NCBI RefSeq assembly: GCF_029227915.1
Contig: NC_079886.1
Location: forward strand, 24,716,501-24,776,500
Length of the DNA: 60,000 nt
Origin: Hydractinia symbiolongicarpus
Lineage: Eukaryota > Cnidaria > Hydrozoa > Anthoathecata > Hydractiniidae
Direction of reading: 5' to 3'
The number at the start of each line of letters is the position of its first letter. Within the stretch, counting starts at the first letter, position 1. The position numbers and the translations under genes were made by a program. This document shows, piece after piece, positions 1-12,300 of this stretch. Below the pieces are notes generated by a model. It saw nothing but the letters and a program-made list of their open reading frames with translations, did not search any database and was not told the DNA's origin.

Positions 1-2
1 TG

Positions 3-158
3 TTAAAAACTTTCTCTTTTTTCACTTGCACTACTTATGGAATTTCTTTGCATTGTCTCCAGTTCTAAGGTATGAGTCCTTAGCCAACCAAGAAGTTCAG
101 TTGTGTCGCTTTCACAAGTTTTAGCGGTCGCCAATACTATATACAACGATGCAGAACC
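3..158 (-). CDS. Candidate terminal coding exon, unidentified
   Basis: A polypyrimidine/AG acceptor (ttacctag) is followed directly by 51 open codons and a TAA at the very left edge. The peptide starts GSASLYIVLATAKTC and contains TELLGWLRTHTLELETMQRN. It is hydrophilic towards its end and resembles no family I know. It lies on the same strand as the DLEC1-like gene and could be one of its exons or belong to another gene. An 8-bp inverted repeat (gcagaacc at 151-158, ggttctgc at 182-189) spans the acceptor, so chance is possible. Confidence 0.25.
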   Translation of the reverse strand, partial: GSASLYIVLATAKTCESDTTELLGWLRTHTLELETMQRNSISSASEKRESF

Positions 159-1563
159 CTAGGTAATTTTTAAAAAAACGTGGTTCTGCCCTATGATTTC
201 TCAGATTTTCGCTGCTGATATTAGCATACTTTAGCCCTCTAGTGCCACTCCCCATATATAGGAAAAAATTTTCTTTAAGAATACAAAAGGTTTTCTAATG
301 TAGTAAGTGGATTTATATACATTAAAGTAAAAACAGGCAGCAAAAATATTTTAATTAAGTCTTTATTAAGTTAAATATCCTGTTTATTGTATTGCTGTTA
401 GACTGGCTAATTCTTCAAAATCTTTAATACCTGATGGTAACGTCCCTTGTGACGTTATAATTAAAATGAGTTAATCGTCACCAGCCTAATGCGTTAAAAA
501 GTAGAAGCTTTTGTTACACGGAACATTAGCTGATAATACGTGAAAAAACTTGGCACAAACTACATGTGGTTCACTGATGTAGAGTGATTTAAATCATGAC
601 GTTGTTTTCCTGTGACTAAAAAATATTTCAAGAAATTTAGATCATCTTCCTGACTTTAAGTGAAACGCTTGTGTTTAGCTCTTTGTTACAAGTGTAATCC
701 CAATTAATTAGAGTTCCAAAATCAAATAAAAAGAAGGAAGATGTCAGAAAAAGATTGTCATTTATAGAATTTGTTTTTGTTTTGATAATACAAGTCAAAA
801 CAGTGCAAATGAATTTCAAAACAACATGGCAAAAAAATGCTATTTACTGTACCTGATTGTTCATTTGTGGTGGGCAGTTAACCACAATTAGAAAAAAAAA
901 CATTAGCCAAAAATACGTCAATGTTGCAAATTACTGATCAATTGGCGGTATTTAAACTTGTTAATAAAATTAGGCTTCTTAATAGAAAACAATTAGTTAA
1001 AAATCATAAGAAAACCACAGAAAGTGTAATTGCAAATGGAAAGAGAATGTTAACGAGTAGGGCTTTAATTGCTAAGAAAGTAAGAACTAATGTTTTAAAT
1101 ATATTACACAGAAGGTTGTTTACTATAGAAGAAGAATAAATCAAGGTAATATTTTAAATATAAAATATCAAAACTTGGCTATTCTTCTAAGGTAAAATGT
1201 AAGGAGATTAGAGGATTTTTTTAAGGAAAATATTACTATTCTTTAGGATATCAAAAGCATTTTTATAAACCAATATGAGATCTATAAAGAGAATTTTTTA
1301 TATTTTCCAAAAGGAATTAAAGGGATTTCAAATTTGAAAATTAATACCTATGCTACAGTAAAACTAATAAAGTATAACCGATGTAACTTTAAATGGCAGG
1401 AAGCTTTTTTGAGAATCACCAAACTTAGTTTTGAATGTTTCAACAAATGCCATCTTATAAGAGGTGTTTGAGGAGACGTTTTAAAAAATTCCAACTCTGT
1501 ATGACATAAACACATACTATATACAATACAGTTGGTATAGCATTAAATCATTATACTTTTTAG
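159..1563. other. Non-coding AT-rich stretch
   Basis: No gene can be supported. A 72-codon open frame at 921-1139 (+) is rich in Lys and Arg, but it has no recognisable motif or splice context. A short minus-strand frame near 385-460 encodes GTLPSGIKDFEELASLTAIQ followed by a stop. It looks protein-like and could be a transposon relic. Confidence 0.3.
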
Positions 1564-1582
1564 GACATTTCCACCTTGCAAC

Positions 1583-2071
1583 ATGGGAGGAAAAAGTAGC
1601 AAAAAAGCTCCAAAGCTAGAGAATGTTTTACCCAAAGACAAAGAAAACAACGGTTATGTCATATTTAGTGTTCCCACGGAAGGCTATGGCATTTCCCAAG
1701 GAGTTACAACATTTGATTCAGGCAGCAGTCTTGGATTGTTATGCCTTACAAACTTGAAACTCATCCATCAATCAAGCGAATTGAACAGATTAGAGATTCC
1801 GTTAGAAAACATACTGAATGTGAGAACCAGGTTGTGTCAAATGAATTACATGACTTATCCTGATAGTGACGTGGTTTCTCTAAAGTGTACGCTGGATCAG
1901 AATATTGTCTGCGTTAATTTTAAACTGAATAATCCAGATAATGTCTATAATGAAATAGAGCGTGCACGCAAGCATCAGGCAGCAACTAGCAAGAAAAGTG
2001 ACAGAAGGAGCTCATTCAAAGTGCAATTAAAATCAGCATCAGATTTAACAATGAATAACAATAAAATGTGA
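1583..2071 (+). CDS. Small probable myristoylated protein with PH/GRAM-like domain
   Basis: The product is 162 aa, encoded in one exon. A good acceptor (tactttttag) ends at 1563, so a 5' UTR exon probably lies upstream. The N-terminus MGGKSSKK fits the N-myristoylation rule (Gly2, Ser6) and has a following lysine cluster typical of membrane anchoring. Residues about 24-130 have the strand pattern of the PH superfamily as in GRAM or GLUE domains: GLLCLTNLKLIHQSS followed by LEIPLENILNVRTR. The C-terminal 30 residues are basic and Ser/Lys-rich, without a motif. I cannot name an orthologue. Membrane attachment and lipid binding are inferred from these two features only. The start is fixed by the myristoylation context and by the short distance from the acceptor. 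Confidence 0.72.
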   Translation: MGGKSSKKAPKLENVLPKDKENNGYVIFSVPTEGYGISQGVTTFDSGSSLGLLCLTNLKLIHQSSELNRLEIPLENILNVRTRLCQMNYMTYPDSDVVSLKCTLDQNIVCVNFKLNNPDNVYNEIERARKHQAATSKKSDRRSSFKVQLKSASDLTMNNNKM

Positions 2072-2162
2072 TATCGACTGCTAACAAGTATCAATTGATG
2101 TACATGCAAAGCAGCTGTCAGCGAAGTCCTGATAACATTTTATCATCACCACTTAAGCAGCA

Positions 2163-2372
2163 ATGAAAACAAGACTACTACAAAACGATAGAAACAACAA
2201 CAACAAAAACACCATCACTACTCCCCCCTTACCACCACAACCAAAAACAACAACAACAACAAAAACACCATCACTACTCCCCCCTTACTACCACAACCAA
2301 AAACAACAACAACAACAACCCAACAAACCAAACAAAAACATAACAAGAACAAAGCAAGGAAAGAAACAATGA
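2163..2372 (+). repeat. CAA/ACC-rich low-complexity 3' UTR repeat
   Basis: Two near-identical units of about 57 bp, each a run of CAA triplets plus an ACCATCACTACTCCCCCC core, lie just after the stop of the 1583-2071 gene and before its poly(A) signal. The open frame across it encodes only N/K/T/P low complexity and is not credible as a protein. Confidence 0.7.
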
Positions 2373-2575
2373 AACAACCATAAATTATATTGAGACTATT
2401 TTAGGGTATATATTCAGTATTTATCAGAAACACGTTATTTTGTACACATCACTTAGTATAAATTTTTTTATAAATATTTTCACTGTATATAGGTGTAAAT
2501 TTATTTTTATTGCAGTAAATTCAAGCTTTGGTTGTTTCACAGACAAATTAACAGTCAGTGTTATCTATACCTGCT

Positions 2576-2581
2576 AATAAA
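2576..2581 (+). terminator. Candidate poly(A) signal AATAAA
   Basis: This is a canonical hexamer about 500 bp after the stop of the PH/GRAM-like gene, on the same strand. The stretch after it, up to 3300, is AT-rich with no supportable gene. Confidence 0.45.
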
Positions 2582-3301
2582 AATTTATTTATCAATCAAA
2601 GTAGAAAACAATTACTGGTTTTTAGATTACACTGAAAACGTCTTGTTTTTTGTTTAATCAATGATTTAGTCCTCAAGTCTGAAATTTAATTGTCTTTTAT
2701 CTAATTACTTATAACTTTGTATTATATATATATAAATATATTTTTCTTATAACTATGATAATAATTACCATTAGATATTATTTTATTTCTGGCACATGGA
2801 TTTAAAATATTTTTTTTTTACTTTTGTGACATCTGATTTAACGGTGTACCTTGAATAATTTATGTCAATATTTTACCAGTAAGTGTTATTACCCTTTACC
2901 TGAAATCGTTACATAATCTATAAAAATCTAAAGTTACAGGCCACTAAATACAAGCCACTTAATAGGACAAATTATAAAATAATTACAAGCTGTTAAATTA
3001 CACTTAACTTTATTTCCTGCAAACTGCTGAGAAATTAATCATCGGCCTCCTCACTGAGTCTGAATTATAATTTTATTAGAAATACAAAAAAAAATTAAAT
3101 ATATATATACTTAATTGACATTTTGAATTCAAATGTTTTTTTTAACATGTTCAGCTGCTTTTACAAATCTTAGCCTTAATTAATTAATCTTCAGACCTGT
3201 ATATACTTTTTTGCATGATTAGTTATATAGAAAAATGTTTTGGTCATTTCATATGAAGTATACCACATACAAGTTTTATGGAAAAAATGCAGAAGACTTA
3301 C

Positions 3302-6300
3302 CACAAATGTTCCTTCTATGTAAACCCCTTGAACGCCAAAAGAGAAAGGAACTTCATACTTCAGTAAACATTTCATTGTTCCCCTCTTCTTTTTCTGAAA
3401 GCTAACTAGACATTCCATCTTTGAATTTGCTTCTATTAAATTGAAAATAACAAAAATAAATTGCAAGTCAAAATATGTGCAACGTAGTCACAGCATCGCC
3501 AACAAAAAACAACAGTACTGAATCTGACTAGTTATTGATATTTTTGTATAGGTTAAAGGTGATTCTTTGGGGTGTAACAAGTATTCTTAGGCATACTAGT
3601 TGTTAGTCAGTGGAAAATCCACAAAAATATGAATGTCACAGCAAAGTCAATAAAAATATTTCACATTTGATATTTTTAGCCTGAAGATTTTTTGCATGAT
3701 TAACATGACGTAGTAACAATGGCTATTATTATAGAGACTAGTAGTTAGCCCGTGGAAACTTCTACAAGAATTCACGTATTGCAACAAAGTGGTTAAAAAT
3801 ATATCTCATTAGCTTTTTTATGTATTCGTAGTGCAACTTTATTTTGTGCACAAACAGGAAGATTACAAATATCACAACATTTGATTATTGTATTGGTAGG
3901 AAGTACTCGTGTTTTTATTTATTTTTACAAGCTCGTGAGCTTGTATTAAAACGCAAATGTGTCCTACAAGAATGGAAATTTTTGCCTCTCTGAGCACCGA
4001 CACGGGAGTAGTCGTGTGTTCGAATCTCATCTTGGTAACTATTTTTACTTTTTTTTCTTTTTACTAACTCGTAACTAACTATGTCCGAAATAATCAATTG
4101 CAACGTCACAGATTTAAATTTCGTACCTAAACTCTCTAAGTACTTGGAAGTCATCTAAATGACGTTTCAGGCCAAATTTGGTATTTGTTTTCGACAAAAC
4201 TTGGCACAGTTAACAAGAAAAGTATGCTGAACATAATAATGACACCATAATTTTGATTTTTGTCACTTTACGTCATTTTAGGCCAAATTGGTCCAAAAAT
4301 TAAAACTATTTTAGACAAAACTTGGCAAAGTTAACAAAAAAAGTATGCCGAACATGGTGACATTAAAATTTTGATTTTTTGTCACCTAAATGTCATTTTA
4401 GGCCAAAATTGGTTCGAAAATTAAAATACTTTATTTTCGACAAAATTTGGCACAGTTAACATAAAAAGTATGCTAAATATGATAGTGACATCAAAATTTT
4501 GATTTTTGTCACCCAAATGGAGTTTAAGCTCATAAACGTTTCAATCGCGCGACTTTCAACCATGAATGATAGGCTGTATTTTTTGTTAGCAGAAATTGTA
4601 AAATTGGGTTGCATTGTGGATGTTTCATTGTTGTGCATTTTCAATAGCGAGATAGTTTATGCAGCGCCTGCATATTGTTTATTTTTTAAAAAGATAAGAT
4701 TAGTGTTCACAAGCTTTATTTAACTAACTGGTAAAGTAAAGGTGTTTCCACCAAAGTTTTCAAAAGTGAATATAGGCAGAATTAAGGTCTCCCCAAATGC
4801 CTGGAAAGTAGTCTGCGAAAAAATAAAATTTCCACAACAATACGTATGAGAAAAACGAAGACGCTCCACCATATATAAATAATTACGAGAACGAAATTCT
4901 TTTTGTAGCGAAAAGAATTTCTCGTTTTCGCTTTCTTCTTTCTGTCAGTCAGTTTACCCCAGACTGACCCAACGAAAATTGAAATTTTGAGGAATTTTCC
5001 GTTCAAGAAGATCTCACAAATCAATTTCGAAAAATAACTGCGTAGTCCACAAGAAATGTTATTGCCCATCTGAATAGCAAAATATGTCGTGTCTAACTTC
5101 GTAACAGAAATCACAATTTAATAGACAGCTTTTTGTAAACTTTATTCGCGAGGTTGTTTACGTATATCATACGTCTTGTTGAAATTAACTTAGAGCACAT
5201 TTAATTTTTCAGGTGCTTATGCAACTACATTTAGTACCATCCAATTTAACTAATTAACATTTGGGAAGCATACTTATTAATATCCGCGTATATTAAATGT
5301 CTGTGTATATTAAATATCTGTGTATATTAAATGGGCGGGTATATCAAATGGGTGTGTATATTATATAAGTGTTGAATAATTATTGAGTTAATTTTATAGA
5401 ATAAGTATTATTAGGCAACAAACATTTTTATAGAAAACATACAGCACAGATTTCATCAGTTCAGATAAACAGTTTTTAATTTTGTAAAGATTGAGACCTG
5501 TTAAGCTGAAACAATATTGGCAGATTGCATTTAAATAAAAATCTTTACCAATGGTCCCATTACTGGGAACAACATCAATTATGCAGGTATCTGTCGCCAT
5601 AGATTTCCATGAAAACCCAGCTTTGGCATTACTTTCATTGTGTAGCTATAATTAACATAACAACCAAAGTAAAAAAATTTAGTTCTTGTTTGTAATGTTT
5701 AATAAAAACTTCTGTAAACAAAATGTTCCTGGTATTCATGAAAATAATTTTCTGCAAAAATATTTTAGAATCACGTCACACAAAATATATTTTGCAATAA
5801 CGTTTGAAATAGAGGAAATTTTTTTTACCGTGACACTCCTTTTATACACATTATCACAAAAATGTTTTCCAGATAAAATGATGGCTGCTGGACTAGCTGA
5901 GACTTGATAGTTCTAAAATAACATTAAAGATAAAATTTTAAAAATTGGCAGGGAAGTCAGTAAAAAAGTTTAAAGAATGCTGAAGTGCATGGTTGTATTG
6001 GCTGAAATACTAATATTTTATAGGTAATGGGAGAAAGCACAAATTTGTCGACTTCTGATAAGCATACAGGAACAAACATTTGGAAAACAATCTTTCCCTA
6101 AGAATATATATTTTTTAAAAAAATTTTAGAATTATGCTAGGTTATATAAAAGATTTAAACAAAAACTTAATTGAAAATTAAATGCATCTAAATATTATGC
6201 TTGGAATACTAAACAAATACTAAACAAGAGCCTTATGGCGCGAACACGGTTGCAGCACGCACATGATCTTCTTTGGCCCGTTCAGCATTTGGTATAATTT

Positions 6301-9300
6301 TTCACCAAAATCGCAGTGTGTCGAAAAATTTTGAACTTATGTGCCTACGCAAGTGATAATGCATTGCACATATTCGCGAAAACGAATTCACGCAAACTTC
6401 CAAAATATCCAGATCCGCCGAAATTTAATCTGAGCAAAACACGGCAAAAATTTAATTTGTGCATTCGCAAAAAGTTAGTGCACTTGTCCAAAAATGGTCA
6501 TGCGCACAATAAGGCTGCAGAAGTGTTTATCGTGCGTGTGACCATTTTTGGACATTTGGATTAAATTTTGAAAAACGTCATAGATGACCTGGGTAAGATT
6601 TGCCCGAGCAATTGTGTGTGATAAATAAAAGCCCCGGGCGTGGCTATCAAATCCAGTTTTAAATTTACGGACCGACTTATGTTAGAGCCAGACCAGGACA
6701 ACCAATTTTGTATAGGCGTTAGCATTGTGACATCTAAAAGCCCAGACGTGATTCAGAGGTTTTGCCGAACTATCAAAACCGGGAAAATCGGGTTTTAAAT
6801 TTACAGACTGACTTGTTGGAGCTAGACTGGAACAGTCAAATTTGTATAGGGTTTAGAATTATGACTTCTAGTAAAAATATAGCTGTTTTTGTCAAGAAAA
6901 TGCTTTACAGCTGAAGGTTATATACAGAAAATATGCCAAAAAGATGGATGGCTTGAAATAACTGTTGATAATCACTGAGGAGAAATTTCCAGCCAAATAT
7001 GGAGGATAAAAATGCTTCGAAAAATCTCTCCCCAACAGTGATGATTGATGATTATTTCACTTATATAACTAGTATATATGTATAGCATAAAACAAATATA
7101 TTCACGGCTTAATACAAAGCAAGCCAAAAGCATGTCTTGTTACTTTGTTTGTTAGTTACTGCTCCACATTTACTACTTTAAATAAGCCTTGAAATAACTG
7201 TTAGACATCACTTGTCTGGGCTGGAAACTATATACAGAAAAAGTACACTCAATCACAGGTGCAAGGAGTAAACAAAACAAAGCAAGTCGTGAAACTATAG
7301 TTATATACATTATGAACAAGCCTTGAATATTCGTCAGACATCAACCATGAAGGACTGAACTTTCTGCAGGCTTGTTCATATGTATGAACAGAAAAAAAAA
7401 GTAACAAAATGTAACAAAATGCAATGCTAACCAGTAACATGCATATGCACTGCAAGACTTGAAATAACTGATCTTTCTGTGTATCTATAACTTCCAGTTC
7501 ATATCTATCAACTATACAGAATGTACTACATATATGTGGTGTACAATAGTTAATTTCAAAGCTTGCAGTGCATCGAAATTTAAAAGCAATGTTTATATTT
7601 AAAGTTTAGAAGTCAATGACAACATTACGGTGATTAACAGAAATCACAGATTTTTCATCCAACAGCAAAACCTTGCATACTTGGTCTTCATCGTCAACTT
7701 CAACACTTTCCCTTTTCGCTAGGAGATATTGGTTAAGCTGAGTGCTATACATAACCACTTCTTGTCCTTCATTCGTTATTAACTGGATCGTAACATTTGA
7801 TGACAACGAAGAAAATTTTGTACTATTTTTACATTTGGCGCAACGAAAAAAATCTTGTCCAAGCGTAGATTCTTCAATTTGAGTAAAACACCGAGGACAT
7901 TTATATACCTTCTGGCTGATTGAAACACTTTTTATGGGAAAATGCAAGGACTTCTTTAGCTGATATGGTGGAGACGATTGTTTTATTGCATTACCTTTCG
8001 TCCAGGGCAAGATCAATGATTCGCTGGTTGTAGTGAGAACAGTTTCAACAGGGGTTGAATTTAACTCCCGTACGGAAAGATTTTGTAATTCATAGGTACC
8101 ACTCGTGCTCAGCTGATTTGCGATTTCATTCCAAAAGGAAACCAAAACAATCCCACTGTCATCGTTAACGAATGTATCAGTTCTTTTTGCAGACGAATCC
8201 ATAGTTGAAATAGCCACATTATCAATGTCAATATATCCTATTATAGTAACCATCTGTTTATCATAACCACTATCAAGCACAGTTTTGATTTTTTGACGTT
8301 TGGCAACATCCTTTTTGATGTTTTTGTGAGCGAAACCAGCTTTACACTCCTCCAATCTGGTGTTTCTATTGACTTCAATGTCCTGGAGGCTGTTATCTTT
8401 CCAGTTCGCTTTGCGTTTATAATTAACCAACTTTACGGGACTCTTCGATTCAGCTGCTTTTTCTATCTTATCCCTCAAATCCATTCGAAATGACACACCA
8501 CGGTGAACAGTTTCATCAGTTTGGACAGTGAAATTGTAATAACCAACACTGCTATTTCTTGCCCTTTTGACTGGACTGAGATCATGGAGGTAACATGTCA
8601 AGGCACCTGAATTTAAGAAGAAAAAGGTAACTGATTCACTGGTTCCAAATTTGGGAAAAAGTCAAGCTTATTTTTACTAATACCTTTTATAATATACCTC
8701 ATCCCAGGAAATTAACATGTCCTTAAACCCCCTTGCTTAAGTTTTTGTTTTTGCAAAGTTTTCTAAAAGGCCGCCATCAAAAATATGTTATGTTCGCGTC
8801 CTCCGACCGACTCACTTTTGGCAATAAAAACCCGAGTCGGTAAGTCGGAAAAAACCCAGAAAAAACTTTTTGATCCAAACGATATATATTTGAAAAAAAA
8901 AATTTGTGAGAACTAATTTTCCCAAAATTGACAAAAACTCGCGAAAATTAATTCCCGTAAAAATTAATATCTTTAGGGTACTCATGGCAAGTTTACAGAC
9001 AGGGCGGCGAAAAAAGGGTCTGTCGAGTGGCGCTATACTGTTTTTTGGCCCTGGGAACGAATTTTTCCCCCATCTGAAAATCCCGGGAAAAAATACGCCC
9101 GACCGACCGACCGACTCATTTTTGCCGGGTCTTCAGGACGCGAACATAACATATTTTTGATGGTGGCCAAAGCAGATTCTTAGGAAAAAAAACATGCGAA
9201 GCAAGGTAAAAACTAAGCAGCTAAAATCTATCAGAAATAAACTAAAAAAGTAGTAATGACATACGTAAGAACTCGTGTGGAGCAACAAAACACGTGGGTG

Positions 9301-12300
9301 GTGGCGTGAGGTAATTTGAACAGGTTTTTTTTGGTAAAGACAATAGTCTTGTAATATGGGAAATTTATAATAAAATCAAAAAAGATTAAACGTACCGTCG
9401 CTCGAACTACTCGAGGAGGAGTCTTTACTACTGGAGGAGGAGTCTTTACTACTGGAGGAGGAGTCTTTACTACTGGAGGAGGAGTCTTTTGCCCCTCTTT
9501 TCCCACTTTGACTGCTCTTCTTGCTGGAGTCCATTTTTGAAAGGGTAAAAACGTGGCACAGAGCCAGCAATCTGGCTACTTCGTCGTGGGGGGTAGAGAA
9601 TGCAATGAAGGGGGCACTGTGAGAAGGTATGGAGAAATGTTTTTAAAAAAACGAATATCCATAGCCTGATTTTATAAAAATGGAATGAGAATTAAATAAT
9701 TAAATAACTTTCTGATGACATTTTTTTGTAAAACAGTATTTTTTTTTCGTAAAGAATTGATCAGTGCAAATATCTAATTACATAAGTAACACCCTGTTAT
9801 AGTTATGTGACTGCGGAACCACGCCCTGAGATGGCCCAGCGGAAAACAAGGGCGAGACTGTAGATAACGAGTGAAATTTCGAGAGAAAAAGCCCTGGGGA
9901 AGAGGTTGGTCTTTAATGGGATAAAACTTCGCGGATGAACTCTTCTGCGAAATTTAAATATTTCGCGGGGATTTAATTTCGCGGATAAATTATCCATAAA
10001 TATTTCGCGGGGATTTAATTTCGCGTTTTATGAAGTTTTACTTTAGTAGCATTTTTTCTCATTCGAAAAGCCCTGTTTGTTGTTTTCCAATGAAATAACG
10101 CTATCTTTTTAGATCGTACAGCAAATTAAAACTTTGGTAACGCTAAATTTCGCAGATGGTCCCTTCTTCTTGAATTTTTGAAAGGATAAAATTTCGCGTA
10201 ATTTGCCGAATAAAGCCAAAATCTCAATGAAATTTAATTACCGCGAAATTTGATCTCATTAAAGTATTATTAAACCTGCCTCTAGCTCCCAGGATTTTTT
10301 TGTCTCGCGCGAAGAACCAGCTTTATATCCATGCGTATGGGAGAGACGGAAATCTTTGACTAGGAATATTATTGTATTGTGTCTGAAATCAATCCATTGC
10401 GAGGCATCCCGTTTCATAATAGCTTTCCAGAGTTCTTTAGTGACATGAGTATTATTATCTTATCTTAAGGGCATAAGTTTTAGCGGACATTAAATTGTTC
10501 CGGTTTTGCCCCCAAATCGCTGAAATAAGATCCGTAAAGTACAGTCTGGAATGGCTGGCAGTCGCAAATATAAATTCGCCACTAAATTAATCCCGAAAAA
10601 TATTAATTTTAAAATAAGCCAATCAAATTTTCCTCAATAAAGCCATAACAAAAACACCCTCCAACGTTCTGACTTTGAGCAGCTATTTTATGATCTTTCT
10701 ACAAGTTACTCAACACTTAGCCTTTTTATGGAAAAAGAATATTAGTAATCGCAAGGCAAGGCTAAATTATTTTTTTGAATGCATAGAGTAGAATCGATTA
10801 TTCGTGAATATAAACGATCTAATATATTAATCTTACAGGTGAATTCTAATTCTAATTCCAAACGCCTTATCCGCATACAGACACTGGCGTCTATCCATGA
10901 TTCTAGGGTATTTATGGCAACTGTCATTATCTACATCAAATCAGGTGAAGGGATCAAAACACGTGTTGTGCGGATTTTAGCTTTCATAGATTTAACAAAA
11001 GAAAACGCAATTACAATTGTTCATAGGTTTTCGTAAGAATAAAATTTAAACATGAAAATAAAACAGTGAGAACAGACTCCTTGCCGATTCCTTTCTCTTG
11101 CATTTCCTTGAGCTTTAATTGAATTTGGCATAGGAAAAATTGCCGGACAAAACAGTCTGATTTCCAGTAAATAGATTATATGGAAGTAGTGTATGCTTTA
11201 TATTTTACTCCCGAGTACGTTTATTTTGTATAAAATTGCTGCGGTAAATTTCTCTTTTCATCAACTCACGAAATAAAACGAAGCGTTGTCGTCTTAATGA
11301 CATCTTCTACTATAATAAATATCACATAGACCTTCTTCACCAGGTATCAATGAAACAATACACAAACCACTTGGCAGGTAGAATTATGAAGATGGTGGCT
11401 TCGTTTAGCTATCACACAGAGCTGGAATACTTGTTTTTGTATTATTGATTAATCATATCTTTAACTCTAAAAAAGTAAAAGCAATCGTTTTTAAACTTAT
11501 TTTGATAAATTATTCAACAAACGAGAAAAAGAGAATATATACGCATATACGCATATCCGGGGGTGAGATATAAACAAAAGAAGCAAATAATAAAGATTTG
11601 AGGGATTCCAAATTGAAAACAATGGGTTCATATAGGCTTTTGAAAAAGCTGTTTTTGTTCCCAAGTTCTCTGGGCTGACAGGGCTATAACTTCTGATTGA
11701 AACATCGTAATCTGCCGAAATTTTATATAATTCGTTCACTAGCTTTTTGTCTTGGCTTTATAATAATTTATTAAGAAAATGGGTGTCATTACAAATTTTT
11801 TTATAACCTATACAAAATACATACCTGTATTTTGCAAACTACATAAACTTTAAACTAAGCTATATTAAGAACGGAAACAGCTTTTTCAAAATTTTCATTG
11901 TTTTCAAAGCCATTGCATTAAAAGTATTTTCCAAAATCAACTTTTTGACAAAAATGTGGTATTTTAAAGGAATAAATTGTTGGGAGAAAAAATTTTGTGA
12001 ATCGAAATTTTGGGATTTTTTATATTTCGCGAATTGGTGAAGTATATGGTACTTACAGGAAACATTGCTTTGTGTAAGGTATGGTTATCCAATGACAACA
12101 TTGTGTAGGTATATCCATATAACAAAATCTTTTAATTCGAAACAGCACTTTCAATTTGACAATTTCAACAGTTTCAATTTGAAAACCAGCAACATTTATT
12201 TCAAAGTGGATTTCAGTTTTAAGTTTCGTTATCCAATTCTTTGAGATACGTGAGTTAAAAGTCTATTGCCATTTCGAAGTGAATGTTATTATTATTTCAA

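Noticed and set aside
637-819. Minus-strand frame with LFDFGTLINWDYTCNKEL, similar in pattern to the next expected ASH domain of the DLEC1-like protein
   Set aside because: No AG acceptor exists between the upstream stop (about 820) and the motif, and the only donor is poor. The match is too short to rely on.
921-1139. 72-codon plus-strand open frame rich in Lys/Arg
   Set aside because: No motif, splice context or recognisable relative. Length is within chance for this sequence.
2983-3060. Possible DLEC1-like exon reading RRPMINFSAV after a tattcag-like acceptor
   Set aside because: The phase needed after the 3302 donor puts a stop at once in this segment, and no good donor follows.
3950-4045. 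Considered as a tRNA gene because of gtgttcgaatctc
   Set aside because: Only the B box matches. No A box or cloverleaf could be drawn.
4782-5114. 110-codon minus-strand frame with hydrophobic stretches
   Set aside because: It lies within a DLEC1-like intron, with no motif or splice support. It is likely chance.
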